In this document: positions 1 to 10,251 of the stretch, piece by piece
Layout: each line of letters opens with the position of its first letter
Numbering within the stretch: the first letter of the stretch is position 1
Source of the DNA: Macrocystis pyrifera
Taxonomy: Eukaryota > Sar > Phaeophyceae > Laminariales > Laminariaceae
Length of the DNA stretch: 64,000 nucleotides
Direction of reading: 5' to 3'
Assembly (NCBI GenBank): GCA_031763025.1
Contig: JASSKH010000026.1
Location: 1,984,001 to 2,048,000, forward strand
Program-made: the position numbers and the translations under genes
Notes under the pieces: generated by a model
What the model saw: the letters and a program-made list of their open reading frames with translations, nothing else
The model's database searches: none
What the model was told of the DNA's origin: nothing

Positions 1-605
1 ACCCCTCCCCCCCACATTAATTTCAGAGTTCATTTCCACCTCTCAAAAACTCAGAAAAGGGGGAGAACGCATGCTGGATATTATCTTTAATTCTGCCCCC
101 ACGTGTGTGTGTCGCGGCTCATGTATCCTGCCTCCTGTGTGGCCTGTGTCCTGTGACTGGGCCGTGATGTACGACCAAACGTCGACGAAACAAAAGTAGG
201 GCACATACATACATATGTAGCGTGGGTACATAACGTGGGTACATACACAACGGACGCATATATATACGAGTACACACATACATGTATATTATGTCTGATA
301 GCGTGTGCCAAACTACATCAATACAACAGGTATAATACTTACTGTAATACCAGGTATCGTACTTATTATCTACCAGTACTATATATGAAAATCGACGACC
401 ACACCGGGAATGCTTAACCCGCTGCCTCGCGCTGCCAGTTAAAAGATAACAAAATCAAGGCGTCAACGCGCGTCAACGGGGGGGGGGGGAAGAGTGGACA
501 ACCGTGCGAGACCAGCTTTCTCCCGCCCTCGCCCCGAAAGCAGTCGCCCCTGCTGGGCACTAACATTATTGATTGAGAGTCCACGTAAAAGTAAGTATTA
601 ATAGT
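1..605. other. Non-coding low-complexity flank
   Basis: No gene is visible. The stretch holds GT/AC-rich simple sequence (about 100-300), a G run near 480-490 and one TACCAGGTA palindrome near 349-357. Short ORFs here have no recognisable domain. Confidence 0.6.
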
Positions 606-995
606 ACAAGGCGCTTCGCTCCGCGGGCGGTCTATACGCCGCCCGCTACGCTCGCTCAGGAAGGAAAAGTACATCAAATTATGCGAAGCGGACAGAGGTC
701 CATGATTGAACATTGTTCTTTCATGACTGTAGTTGCAAACTGGCGACTCTTGATAATGCCAAGAGTCCCGCCGCCATGCTTCAGGAGAAAACAGCTCGGG
801 CGCCACATACGCTTCGCGTCGCGGGCGGTTTTCCGCTACGCTCGCTCACATGTCGTACGTACGTACATACCCCAGGTAGGATACTTATTTTATTCTTTCG
901 ATATGCTCTTGTGTCTGTACTCGTATGTACGAAAGATAGAGCACAGCACGGCACAGCAACACAGCAAAAACAATGAAAATGAAACCGAAATTTTC

Positions 996-1891
996 CAGAG
1001 ATTTTCGCGAGTCATGACCCGACCCGCGGGTCGCGTCACAGGGTGTTTAAAATGTCACGGGTCGGGTCGGGGTCGGGTCAAGAAGTGTTCAAAATCGCAC
1101 GGGTCGGGTCGGGTCGGGTCAAGAGGTTTTCAAATCTCACGGGTCGGGTCGGGTCGGGTCAAGAGTTTTTCAAATCTCACGGATCGGGTCGGGTCGGGTC
1201 AAAAGGTGATGAAAAGCTCACGGGGCGGGTCAGGTCATGACCCGCGAGAAACGGGTCACTCGCGGGTCGGACCAGCGTGACCCGCGAGTTCTTTTCTGCT
1301 GATCCGCCGGTCGGACCCGCGCATCCGGCCGGCGGATCCGACACTTGAAACACTTCCCGCTCTCTTACCCAAAGGCTTCTGTCGTACAAATACTCAATAA
1401 TACTCCTTTGGTATATTATTCAAACATTAACACACCGCCAAATCTATATACGCATGCCCGCATCCATCCATACCCACTCCAGCCAAGCCGCACATCGCTG
1501 CTGGGCACAAAAATGAATATTAAGTTGTTTTTGAAGTGTCGACCCTCGGGCCGGATCCGCAGGTCGGACCTGCGGGTCAAGATAAATAGTCTCGCGGGTC
1601 AAGGTGACCCGACCCGCATGAAACCCGTGTCTAACGGGTCCATCCGAAGGTGACGGGTCGGGTCGATTCGGGACAGGACGTTTTGAAATCTCGCGGGTCG
1701 GGTCGGGTCAGGATATTTTCAAATCTCACGGGTCGGGTCGGGTCGGGTCAACAACTTTTTTAATCTCGCGGGTCGGGTCGGGTCGGGTCGGGTCAAGAGG
1801 CTTTCAAAATCTCGCGGGTCGGGTCGGGTCAGCTGACCCGACCCGACCCGACCCGACCCGTGAGATTTGACCTGACCCGCGAAAAGCCCTG
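996..1891. mobile_element. hAT-like non-autonomous element with GGGTCGG subterminal arrays
   Basis: The left end CAGAGATTTTCGCGAGTCA and the reverse complement of the right end, CAGGGCTTTTCGCGGGTCA, form a terminal inverted repeat of about 19 bp. The flanking 8-mers are AAATTTTC (988-995) and AAAGTTTC (1892-1899), a 7/8 match and the duplication length expected of hAT transposons. The interior is two mirror-image arrays of GGGTCGGGTCGG units joined by CAAATCTCACGG-type spacers (about 1010-1340 and 1545-1860), around a 200-bp unique core. No transposase is encoded, so mobilisation in trans is inferred. A second, smaller copy is at 33294-33510. Confidence 0.75.
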
Positions 1892-2243
1892 AAAGTTTCT
1901 GAAAGAAAAAAATCCCCGTCCCCTTTAATTTACTACCTGGTACCTGATTGGAACACCTTACACCAGTCAAAAAGAAAAAATGAAAAAAAGAAAAAATCGA
2001 ACAGCAGAGCTTCTCTCTCAGCCTCGTACGCCGCCCGCCTCTCTCGCGACCATCTCGCCACCGATTCGATCCGGGAAAAGCTTTCCTCCCTCTCTTCCAC
2101 AGTGAACCCCGCCGCCCGCCTCGCGTGAAGCTCGGTGCTCACCGTAGACCTCGTTCGCCAGCTCGACAATGTTGGTGCTCAAACTGGGTTTAATTTTCAG
2201 CCCGGTGGCAAAAATAAGCATCTCTTGAATATTATATTACAAT

Positions 2244-3071
2244 GAGCGGCTGACCCGCCGGGTGATGTTTGGGACGATGGCTGGTGGGGAGAATCCAGGA
2301 CTAGGCCGACCGGAAAGACCTGGACCCAATGCCTAGCAGACGACCTCAGGGTTTTTCAAGCCACCGAGGGGTCCACGGAAAGCTCCCCTCTGCTGTTCGG
2401 AGTAGAAACGATGTTATGGCCGAGGGCGGCTAAGAAGAGCAGGAAGTGGTACCGGGGGGTCGTCGACGCGGCGGACTGTTTCATGGCGAGGTGGCACAGG
2501 GACGAGGAACAGAGGAGCCGGCTACGCCACGCAGCTGAGGACGCCAAGAACGGCGACAACGGGAGGGAGGGAGGGAGGGGGGAAGGGCAGCCGTACTGAT
2601 ACAGCTGTCGACAAATGCAGAAACGAAATGATAGATCGGGTGGCTAGGTATCGGTTCGACTAGCTCTTATAGACTGTTGCCTGTAGGTCCCTCTCTTTCG
2701 TGTCGCTTCGCCCGCGCAATAGATATCTGTTCTTCCTGAGTACGTATGCTGTGCGTCTGGCAGCCTTTCTGAAGTCCTTGCGTCGTTTGTATCCTGTTTT
2801 CATTTCAATATTTTTTATTTTTTATTGTCTTTTTGCTCTTATTTTTTTTTGTCCTGCTTGTGTTGTTGTGTTCTCGTACCCGGTACGCTGACATTTCACT
2901 TGCTTGACACTTGAATTTGCGATTATTTTATTATTTTTGGTCTTCCTCTGTCTCACAGTCTGTGACCACGGAATCAGTATCTCTCTAGGATAAGGAATCA
3001 GGACGGACACTGGGTGTACTGATGAAGCTGGGTAGAAAGTACGATTTAATGTGAAGACAACAACAACAACA
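2244..3071 (+). mobile_element. 5'-truncated LINE with (CAA)n tail
   Basis: This insertion interrupts repeat family R at ACAAT. The same site is uninterrupted in copy D near 53547-53553. It begins inside a coding region (see 2246-2599), continues with a 450-bp AT-rich 3' untranslated part and ends in a CAA tandem tail at about 3057-3075. ACAAT at both junctions (2239-2243, 3072-3076) is a possible 5-bp target duplication, though it overlaps the tail. Truncation at the 5' end plus a short tandem tail is typical of non-LTR retrotransposition. Confidence 0.7.
2246..2599 (+). pseudogene. C-terminal remnant of a LINE reverse transcriptase ORF
   Basis: The frame is open from the insertion boundary to a TGA at 2597-2599, giving about 117 residues with no start of its own. 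It reads RPTGKTWTQCLADDLRVF near the start, then SRKWYRGVVDAADCFMARWH and RHAAEDAKNGD. The GRP/K-x-W-x-x-x-x-x-DDL pattern after the RT domain is common at the C-terminus of non-LTR retrotransposon polymerases; the rest I recognise only as a recurring algal retroelement tail. The RT catalytic core and endonuclease are missing because of 5' truncation. Confidence in the LINE origin rests on this motif plus the CAA tail. Confidence 0.55.
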
Positions 3072-3484
3072 ACAATCCCGAACAACCTTTAAATACTCGT
3101 ACGTACTCTATCAAAAATCACAAATGGTGGCCAGACAGAGCCTATTGATGCATCCCTCGTGTCTCGAGGCACACGCGACGCCTAGGCACGAAAGCGGAGA
3201 CCGCGCTCCTTGCAACTCCCCTCTACCCGCCAGCACCCGCTGACACCCGCGACGGTGCCAGGTTCGCCCGCGGCGCCGTGCTCGGAGTACACGCACGCAC
3301 ACGAAACGAAAGAAGAAAAAAGGAAAGAACGACTGAAAGTACGAAAAGAAATGGAGAAAACAAAGACCTACTGGAAAGGTCCGGCAAGTAATAAAAGGAG
3401 ACGATTTCCAAGTGGGAGCTCTGAGAGGCCAGGGATGTACCAACCGAGCACGCTCAGAGAGTGAGATATAAGTAAGTAGTTCTA

Positions 3485-3929
3485 TAGATAGGCACATGCA
3501 AGCACTTTATTTCCGTGGAAGGAAAAGTGCCAACTACAACAACAATATGGCAGAGAAGCGTATGAGAGATACTACTGATTTACGGAAGGATATTCGGTTT
3601 ATATAGGAACGGCATATACGTTACGCTATATTGTCGGAAAGCAGGCATAATAATAATATAACATCAATAAACTTTGTGCGTAATTTCTAATTTTCACTTA
3701 TTATTATAAAATATCATCCAACCCTCCCGCGGTATCAAGAGGGGGGGGGGACGAGAGGGTATATATGAAATACCTGAAAAGCTGCCCCCCCACTCTGTCC
3801 GGGCAGGATATCGATGAGTAATAAGCATTGTCGATCCTGATGATCATGGTTGACGTGGCACATTCCCCTCCGCCGGCAGCTCACAATGAACAAGAAAAAT
3901 GCAATTGTATAACTACAATATAATGAATG
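3485..3929. other. Intergenic stretch between repeat R copy A and copia C1
   Basis: AT-rich DNA with a G run near 3740. No gene, RNA or repeat boundary is apparent. Confidence 0.5.
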
Positions 3930-3939
3930 GAGTCTAATA

Positions 3940-4373
3940 TGGATAATTGCGTTGTACCCTGGCAATGTAGACAGAGGCTGTGTCCTCGGTGTTACCCGAG
4001 ATATGACACCGGGCTAGCGATGGCCCGGGGAGTAAGATACTCCCGTGCTGTAGAGAGAAGAAGAGGTGATAACACGTAAACACTGGCGCTTAGATGGCCA
4101 ACACACACAGATGTACTCCACAGAGAATGCAAGAGTCCAGACGACGGCAGCTTCCAGAGATGGATAGGCAGCTAGGATACCATCACGATCCGGATAAAGG
4201 TCACATCAGAGAGTGAGATACTCGGTCCTACGAGCAGGGACGATACGGCTGCTATTCCTCCGCATAATATACGTTACAAGCCGAAACGGTACATAGACTA
4301 TGATCTACGACACAAGAGCGGTGCTACTTGAACATTGACACAAACATGGTCATGTGCTAACATTTCCATAACA
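3940..4373 (-). repeat. C1 3' LTR
   Basis: This 434-bp copy is nearly identical to 14993-15425. On the minus strand it begins TGTTATGGAAATG and is preceded directly by the polypurine tract TTGAGGGGGAG (4374-4384), the second-strand primer site. The left edge may extend to 3935, because both copies share AATA before TGG. Confidence 0.88.
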
Positions 4374-4756
4374 CTCCCCCTCAATGTGAAATTCGATGAT
4401 AAAACCAAGAAAAACAATTTCAGTCAGTGATAAAATAGAAAACAGTCAAGAAACCATTTCCTGCAATATAGTAGTTCGATACGTTTACTAGTACAATTTT
4501 AACAATGCTTTGTGCCTTACGTGCATACATTTATGTGTTTGCAAAAGTACTGCTATCGTTCCTGCACAAACCAAATTTACCATAACCTTAAATCCTACAT
4601 GTCTCGTTCAACCAGTAATGGTTCGAGACGAATGTTGACCATTGAAATAGCAAGCTGATTTCCACAAATAACAGGTTCACAAAACAAACACACAAACACA
4701 AACACAGTGTTGATGACACAAACAAATAACATAAGATGTTGACGACGATACTGACG

Positions 4757-5715
4757 TCAGAAGCTGCTGATGATGTCCAGTAGCTGTTGGAAACGCGGCT
4801 TAGCAAAATGCTTGGTCCCGATATCGGCGGGGTTGTCCTTTGTGGAGATGTAGTGAGTCGAAATCTTCCCCTCGGATACCAGCTCGCGAATGTAGAAGTA
4901 ACGGAGTGCAATGTGCTTGGTTCGAGAACTATATGAACGGTTTCCAAGCGCATGCAGAGTTGCAGTGTTGTCGCAGCGAAGCGGCACTTGAACGAACTGC
5001 TCCCCAAACCCTAGATCCGTCAGCATGTTCATGCAGAACACGGCTTCCTTCATCGCGAGTGCCGATGCAACCAGCTCAGCTTCCATTGTGGACATGGCTG
5101 TAAGGCTTTGAAGACCAGATTTGAAACTGATTGGAGCCCTGGCCAACATCATGATGTAACACGACGTCGACTTGCTGTTGTCCGGGTTATTAGCCCAGTT
5201 TGAGTCCGAGAAGGCCGTGAGCTTAAAGCCTCCCTTCTTGTACACAATTTTGAAGTCGGTGGACCCTGACAGGTACCGCAAAATGTGCTTGGCCGCCACC
5301 ATGTGCACTTTCGACGGATTTGACATAGCACGAGAAATCTGACCCGAGCTGTACATTATGTCATACCTGAGTACAGAAGCCAGGTACATGACCGTGCCTG
5401 CGATCGCTTGGTACCTCTGCTTCTCGTCGGCGTTCAGTAGGGTCTCCTCCGGCTGCTTTGTGGAGAGTTCAGGTCCGTATCCGGGAGTCAGTGTTGGCTT
5501 GCAGTTGGCGAAACCGAATCGCTCCAGCGCGGACTTGGTGTAGTCCTCCTGGTCGATTGTAAGCGTCCTTTCGGCACGGTTGCGGGTGACCTGCACCCCA
5601 AGTACACGCGACACATCTCCCATGTCAGCATCTTGAACCTGTCCATGAGCTGCGCCTTGATCTTCTCGATTACTTCGATGTTGCCACCAATCACGAGTAG
5701 ATCGTCCACGTACAA
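4757..5715 (-). pseudogene. C1 reverse transcriptase C-terminus and RNase H
   Basis: This is the downstream half of C1's RT, cut off from its N-terminal half (10252-10820) by C2. It starts with the second half of the active-site motif, DDLLVIGG. It continues with copia connection motifs (TMSTMEAELVASALAMKEA, RCDNTATLHAL, RTKHIALRYFYIRELV, STKDNPADIGTKHFAKPRF) that mark the Ty1-type RNase H. The frame shifts once near 5590-5660, where VYLGC and SRVLGVQV are read in different frames. It ends at a stop at 4757, followed by about 380 bp of 3' untranslated DNA before the LTR. The role would have been cDNA synthesis and RNA template removal in the particle. Confidence 0.88.
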
Positions 5716-5971
5716 TGTTCGTAGAGTCCAAGCCTGGATGCCCTGACCACCACGTGGTCTGATGAGTTGCTTCATAATCGTTGTATTAGAGGACAGAGGA
5801 GGGGAGAGAGAGCGGAGCCTAGCTCGTAGCTCGGAGCAGAGAACGGAGCAGAGAACGGAGTGCTCAAACTCTCCTCGTGAACACACGGCATAATTCATAA
5901 TAACGCCTGCGAAGATATACGCAACCCTCTACAACTTGTAACCGTCGCTGCTGGAACGATCCAAACGAACA
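5716..5971 (-). repeat. C2 3' LTR
   Basis: On the minus strand it runs TGTTCGTTTGGATCG to GACTCTACGAACA, with perfect TG/CA ends. It is the same LTR family as C3. It contains a repeated TCCGTTCTCCG segment and a GAGAGAG tract. Confidence 0.93.
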
Positions 5972-6244
5972 CCCTCCCTGGCTCTTCACAGCAGTGGCGA
6001 GACCGAAAAGACATTCAAGACTTGCTAGGACCTAAGAACAGCCAACGGCAGTCCCGCAGGAGGAAACCCGGCCACCGGGTCAAAACCCCCTGTATAACAA
6101 TATACTCCAAACCATTGCAATTGAAACAACGGCCGCATTCCAAACGATGACCATGGCCAGAAAATAAAATTCCAAGCGGTGCCCTACTCCCCCATGCCCC
6201 TCAAAGTAGCGCAGGGTTGGCGACCTGACAATTTTTTCCTCGCA

Positions 6245-7500
6245 TCACTCAAACATGGTACTCATCGAATAATGCTCATACCCCTCACTCACCCTCCAAA
6301 CTTTAGGCAGATTCAACAAGAACCTACGATGAGACTTAAAAGGGGTCGCAGCAAGGGATTTCGTCAAAATATCCGCGTGCTGCTCTTCCGAAGCTACGAA
6401 CTGAATGTCGATCTTCTTAGCACGAAGTAGCTCTCTGACAAAATGAAAACGCACGTCGATATGCTTACTCCGAGCAGAACTAAGAGGGTTTTCAGCCAAC
6501 GCTATGGCCCCCTAGTTATCCTCGAAAACCCGGACACATGATCCGCTTAGCTCTGGACAGATAAACGACAACACCGCGCCCGTAAACAAAGCTTCCTTCA
6601 CCCCTTCACCCAGGGCGACATACTCTGCTTCTGCTGTCGACAACGTAACACACCTCTGCGTACTACTTGCCCAACTGACGGCCGCACCCCCTAGGGTAAT
6701 TACCGTCCCCGATACCGAGCGCCTATCGTTCGATTTATCCGCATAATCAGCATCACTATACGCATTCAAATCCAAACCCGAGCCCCGTACAAAAGTCAAT
6801 CCCATAAACCTGGTCCCGTGGAGGTAAGCCATAATCTTCAAAACTGCCTTCCAGTGCCTCTCCGTTGGGTTGTGGGAGTGGCGCGCCACAGCACGCACAG
6901 CGTTCGAGATGTCCGGCCTCGTCATGGTCGACAGCCACATCAAGCTGCCCGCAGCCTCCCTGTACGGCCAGTCTCCTCCAAGTTCGCCCTCCTCTCTTGG
7001 ACCTAGTTCCACACCGGGGGTCGCGGGGATATCAGAGGATGAGTTAACACCAAAACGATTCAGCATGCTCTCAATGAACGCCTTCTGCGTAATCTCCAAT
7101 GTCCCCAGTTCCCAGTCGCGTTTGAAAGCACAACCAGTGTACCAAGTCAGTTCGCCAAGGTTATTCGTGGGAAATTTCATAGCTAGCGCGGCATGGAAAT
7201 CTCTACAAGTCTCATCCGATCCTGCGATCACGATGTCATCTACATGAACGGCCATGATCAGTTCTACCTTGCCGTCCACAACCATGCGAAACACACACGG
7301 GTCAGACCTACACTGCTCCATTCCGTACTCTACCACGGTCTCTACCAATAATCCGGCCCACTGCCGTCCGCTCTGCTTTAGACCATACAGTGATCTGTTT
7401 AGGCGGACGATCTTTCCTGACATGTCACCACACCCACCGGGCAGTTTCATGTATATCTCGGCGTCGAGTTTTCGCGCGAACAAAAGCTTGTGCGACGTCT
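6245..7500 (-). pseudogene. C2 reverse transcriptase core and RNase H
   Basis: The copia RT palm and RNase H read from LPGGCGDMSGKIVRLNRSLY through the active-site motif AVHVDDIVIAGSD, then TRPDISNAVRAVARHSH, SDADYADKSNDRRSVSG and TLSTAEAEYVALGEGVKEA, to the C-terminal HIDVRFHFVRELL and HADILTKSLAATP. The catalytic VDD is intact. Two lesions are visible. An extra A near 7478 (four As where C3 has three) shifts the frame at the RT fingers. A CAG to TAG change near 6512 stops translation inside RNase H, at a position where C3 still encodes glutamine. The start overlaps the upstream frame of 7425-9128. Confidence 0.9.
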
Positions 7501-9128
7501 AGATGAAAAATCTTTAAACCATGTTCATTTGCAACAGCCGCCAGAATTTTAACTGACGCTGACGAGGGAGTCGGTGCAAACGTTTGAAAATAATCTACAT
7601 CCTGCACCTGGCTAAAACCCTTAGCCACAAGTCTGGCCTTTGTCTTTACTATCAAGCCATCCTTATCCGTCTTGTAGGTAAACACCCACTTCGCACCTAC
7701 AGGTTTCCGCCCTTTTGGCGGTGTCGCGGCTTCGTACGTACCGGTCGTTTTGTGACCGTCCAACTCAATTTTCATGGCCTCGTGCCACGCCGCTTTGTAT
7801 TGAGAACGCTCTACATCTGCTACGGACTGTGGGGGCGGTTCTACGTCTTCCGGGAAACCACTCGGCATGCACACGCTCAACTCCCCTTTGTTCTCCACAG
7901 CAGGTCCTCCGGCCATCAAAGCCACTGCGTCCTCCGTCGTCCAGGGCGTACGATCCAGCATACTCCCAGGCTTCGTCCACGACTCGTACGCTGCCGCAAG
8001 CAGCGCGTCTGCGGTCCTTTCATCCATCCTTATCTGGTGCACAGCAGGTTCACCCTCCAGGCGTTGGCTTTGACCCCGGGTCCGGCCCCGTACTGTCGGG
8101 GGGAGCCGATCCCAGCTGCTGAGCTCGTGTGCGGTCCTCCCCGACAGGACCGCGGGGGGATCCTCACCGTTCCCTTGGACGGTGTCGGAGGCTGATGCTG
8201 CGCCCGGGTCGTTTCCGGCCCTCCCTGTTGGGACCGAGGAGGCGTCCACGGCGCCCCCTTGAGACGAATCCATAGTCTCGGGTGTTTCGGCCCTCCCTGC
8301 CGGGACCGAGGAGGCGTCCACGGTGCCCCCTTGAGACGAATCCATCGTCTCGGGTGTTTCGGCCCTCCCTGCCGGGACCGAGGAGGCGTCCACGGTGCCC
8401 CCTTGAGACGAACCCATAGTCTCGGGTGTTTCGGCCCTCCCTGCCGGGACCGAGGAGGCGTCCACGGTGCCCCCTTGAGACGAACGCATCGTCTCGGGTG
8501 TTTCGGCCCTCCCTGCCGGGACCGAGGAGGCGTCCACGGCGCCCCCTTGAGACGAACGCATCGTCTCGGGTGTTTCGGCCCTCCCTGCCGGGACCGAGGA
8601 GGCGTCCACGGCGCCCCCTTGAGACGAACGCATCGTCTCGGCTGTTTCGGCCCTCCCTGCCGGGACCGAGGAGGCGTCCACGGCGCCCCCTTGAGACGAA
8701 CGCATCGTCTCGGGTGTTTCGGCCCTCCCTGCCGGGACCGAGGAGGCGTCCACGGCGCCCCCTTGAGACGAATCCATCGTCTCGGCTGTTTCGGCCCTCC
8801 CTGCCGGGACCGAGGAGGCGTCCACGGCGCCCCCTTGAGACGAACCCATCGTCTCGGGTGTTTCGGCCCTCCCTGCCGGGACCGAGGAGGCGTCCACGGC
8901 GCCCCCTTGAGGCGAACGCATCGTCTCGGCTGTTTCGGCCCTCCCTGCCGGGACCGAGGAGGCGTCCACGGCGCCCCCTTGAGACGAACCCATCGTCTCG
9001 GGTGTTTCGGCCCTCCCTGCCGGGACCGAGGAGGCGTCCACGGCGCCCCCTTGAGACGAACGCATCGTCTCGGGTGTTTCGCCGCCGGCCTCGCCGGCGG
9101 CAGGTGCCTGCTGTGCGCGCTCCAGCAT
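7425..9128 (-). pseudogene. C2 integrase-RT linker with amplified 24-residue repeats, and RT N-terminus
   Basis: A 567-residue open frame with three parts. First come twelve repeats of 24 residues, of the form ETPETMRSSQGGAVDASSVP plus AGRA, at 8217-9081. Then a hydrophilic linker ends near RGRTRGQSQRLEGEPAVH. Last is the RT N-terminus (AWHEAMKIELDGH, PVGAKWVFTYKTDKDG, KARLVAKGFSQVQDVDYFQT, HLDVAQAFV). In copia elements this linker joins integrase to RT. C3 has the same linker with one repeat unit. The frame ends by frameshift near 7478 and continues at 6245-7500. Confidence 0.85.
8217..9081 (-). repeat. 72-bp coding minisatellite, 12 units
   Basis: Twelve head-to-tail 72-bp units keep the reading frame and encode a Ser/Gly/Ala-rich 24-residue repeat. 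Units differ mainly at three positions (P/A, R/G/D and A/T in the encoded peptide). The patchwork of shared variants suggests repeated unequal exchange or slippage. The related element C3 has one unit at about 49790-49870. Confidence 0.95.
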
Positions 9129-9949
9129 AAACGCGTCCAGGTCAAAACCCCACGTGCCGGGACCGAGGAGGCGTCCACGGCGCCCCCTTGAGACGAACCC
9201 ATCGTCTCAGTGTCTAATTCCCCTACGGGAATGTACTGTGGTGGATCCGACACGAAAGCAGGCCAGAAACCAACTCCTTTGGCGTAATACCGAGCATCTC
9301 TTGTCCAGGGGTTGAACTCAGATTTTAGCCCGCTAAACGATGGCACAGGAGTGTGTTTGAAGACCAAATGGCGCGATAGAGGCAGATCAAATCCACCACC
9401 CAACTCACCGCCAGGGTATGCACCCCATCCTCCTGTCCTCCCATGCTGGTCTGGATGACCCCTCGGTGGGCCAACCTCGACAGGCAACGCAGTTCTTCCG
9501 CGTCCAGTTGCTCCCAAATCTGGCGAGGCGCCCTCACGCAAATTTGTCTCTTGTTCTGCTGCAATCTCTCTTACAGCAGTCGGTACTGCCCCTTGTGGGC
9601 TCTCCCCTACAGCAGCGCTACCCTCAGCGCTGCCGGACTCCGATCGATCAATGCCTGCTTCAACAGCAGCAGTAGTCTCTCGTACTTCAGCAGTGGGTAC
9701 TGCCCCTCTTGGGCTTTCCCCTACAGCAGTGGTTCCTACCTCTGCTGGACTTTCTCCTACAGCAACGCTGCCTTCAGCGCTGCCTGGCTTCGATCGACCG
9801 TTGTTCCTCATGAACTCGGTCATCATTTCCCTCATGGCGTTCAGCATCGACGCCTCGCTTTTCTCCATCGCCAGTTCGATCTCGCGTCGCAGCGTTTCAA
9901 CGTCACGTGGAGAGTCGGGCTCTTCTTGAGCCGATCCCTTCGAGGGCAT
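9129..9949 (-). pseudogene. C2 Gag N-terminus, truncated by deletion
   Basis: The frame starts at an ATG encoding MPSKGSAQEEPDSPRD, 47 bases after the 5' LTR, and matches the start of C3's Gag. It has an Ala/Glu/Gly-rich N-terminal segment with repeated SAEGSVAVGES-like motifs, then the start of the capsid region (HTPVPSFSGLKSEFNPW, GVGFWPAFVSDPPQY). It breaks off at GELDTE near 9210. A fragment of the 72-bp repeat (9155-9208) then leads out of frame into the linker FDLDAFMLERAQQ. C3 has about 2.4 kb between the same two points. The lost part includes the rest of capsid, the zinc knuckle, protease and integrase. Confidence 0.85.
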
Positions 9950-9995
9950 CGTGGGCTTCTGGTACTAGACCTCAAACGTTCAAGTTTCACTAGTG

Positions 9996-10251
9996 TGTTC
10001 GTAGAGTCCAAGCCTGGATGCCCTGACCACCACGTGGTCTGATGAGTTGCTTTATAATCGTTGTATTAGAGGACAGAGGAGGGGAGAGAGAGCGGAGCCT
10101 AGCTCGTAGCTCGGAGCAGAGAACGGAGCAGAGAACGGAGTGCTCAAACTCTCCTCGTGAACACACGGCATAATTCATAATAACGCCTGCGAAGATATAC
10201 ACAACCCTCTACAACTTGTAACCGTCGCTGCTGGAACGATCCAAACGAACA
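9996..10251 (-). repeat. C2 5' LTR
   Basis: Nearly identical to 5716-5971. It is followed on the minus strand by CACTAGTGAAACTTGAACG; no standard tRNA primer site starting TGG is obvious there. The outer edge abuts the TACAA duplication. Confidence 0.92.

Larger units (their letters stand above)
606..3484 (+). repeat. Repeat family R, copy A, carrying two nested insertions
   Basis: This is the first of four copies of a roughly 1.05-1.15 kb repeat, all in the same orientation (others at 27127, 28170 and 52863). Each begins CAAGGCGCTTCGCT, ends GTAGTTC and is flanked by TA on both sides. Copy A is stretched to 2.9 kb by an hAT-like element (996-1891) and a LINE fragment (2244-3071). Removing both restores the order seen in the other copies. 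The 5' end has GC-rich inverted segments (CCGCGGGCGG / CCGCCCGC) that could form a hairpin. There is no conserved ORF. The TA flanks recall Tc1/mariner-type target sites, but no matching terminal inverted repeat is seen, so the class is unknown. Confidence 0.8.
5716..10251 (-). mobile_element. Ty1/copia element C2, internally deleted, nested in C1
   Basis: LTRs of 256 bp each (5716-5971, 9996-10251) differ at only two positions by eye. The element is bracketed by TACAA (5711-5715, 10252-10256). It is inserted between the codons for YV and DD of C1's RT active site. The polypurine tract AGCCAGGGAGGG abuts the 3' LTR. LTRs and coding sequence match C3 (46015-52346), which retains the parts C2 has lost: most of Gag, zinc knuckle, protease and nearly all integrase. 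C2 is therefore a non-autonomous derivative that probably moved using proteins from a relative. Confidence 0.92.

Noticed and set aside
573..1280. 235-codon frame over the GGGTCGG arrays
   Set aside because: Repetitive Gly/Ser/Arg sequence produced by the 5-bp based repeat. No domain, and it spans the edge of two mobile elements.
8217..9081. Regular repeats that could suggest a CRISPR array
   Set aside because: Units are contiguous 72-bp coding repeats with no unique spacers, inside a copia ORF of a eukaryotic genome.
8259..9191. Long plus-strand open frames with Arg/Pro/Cys-rich repeats
   Set aside because: They are antisense shadows of the C2 minisatellite; a 72-bp period keeps all frames open.
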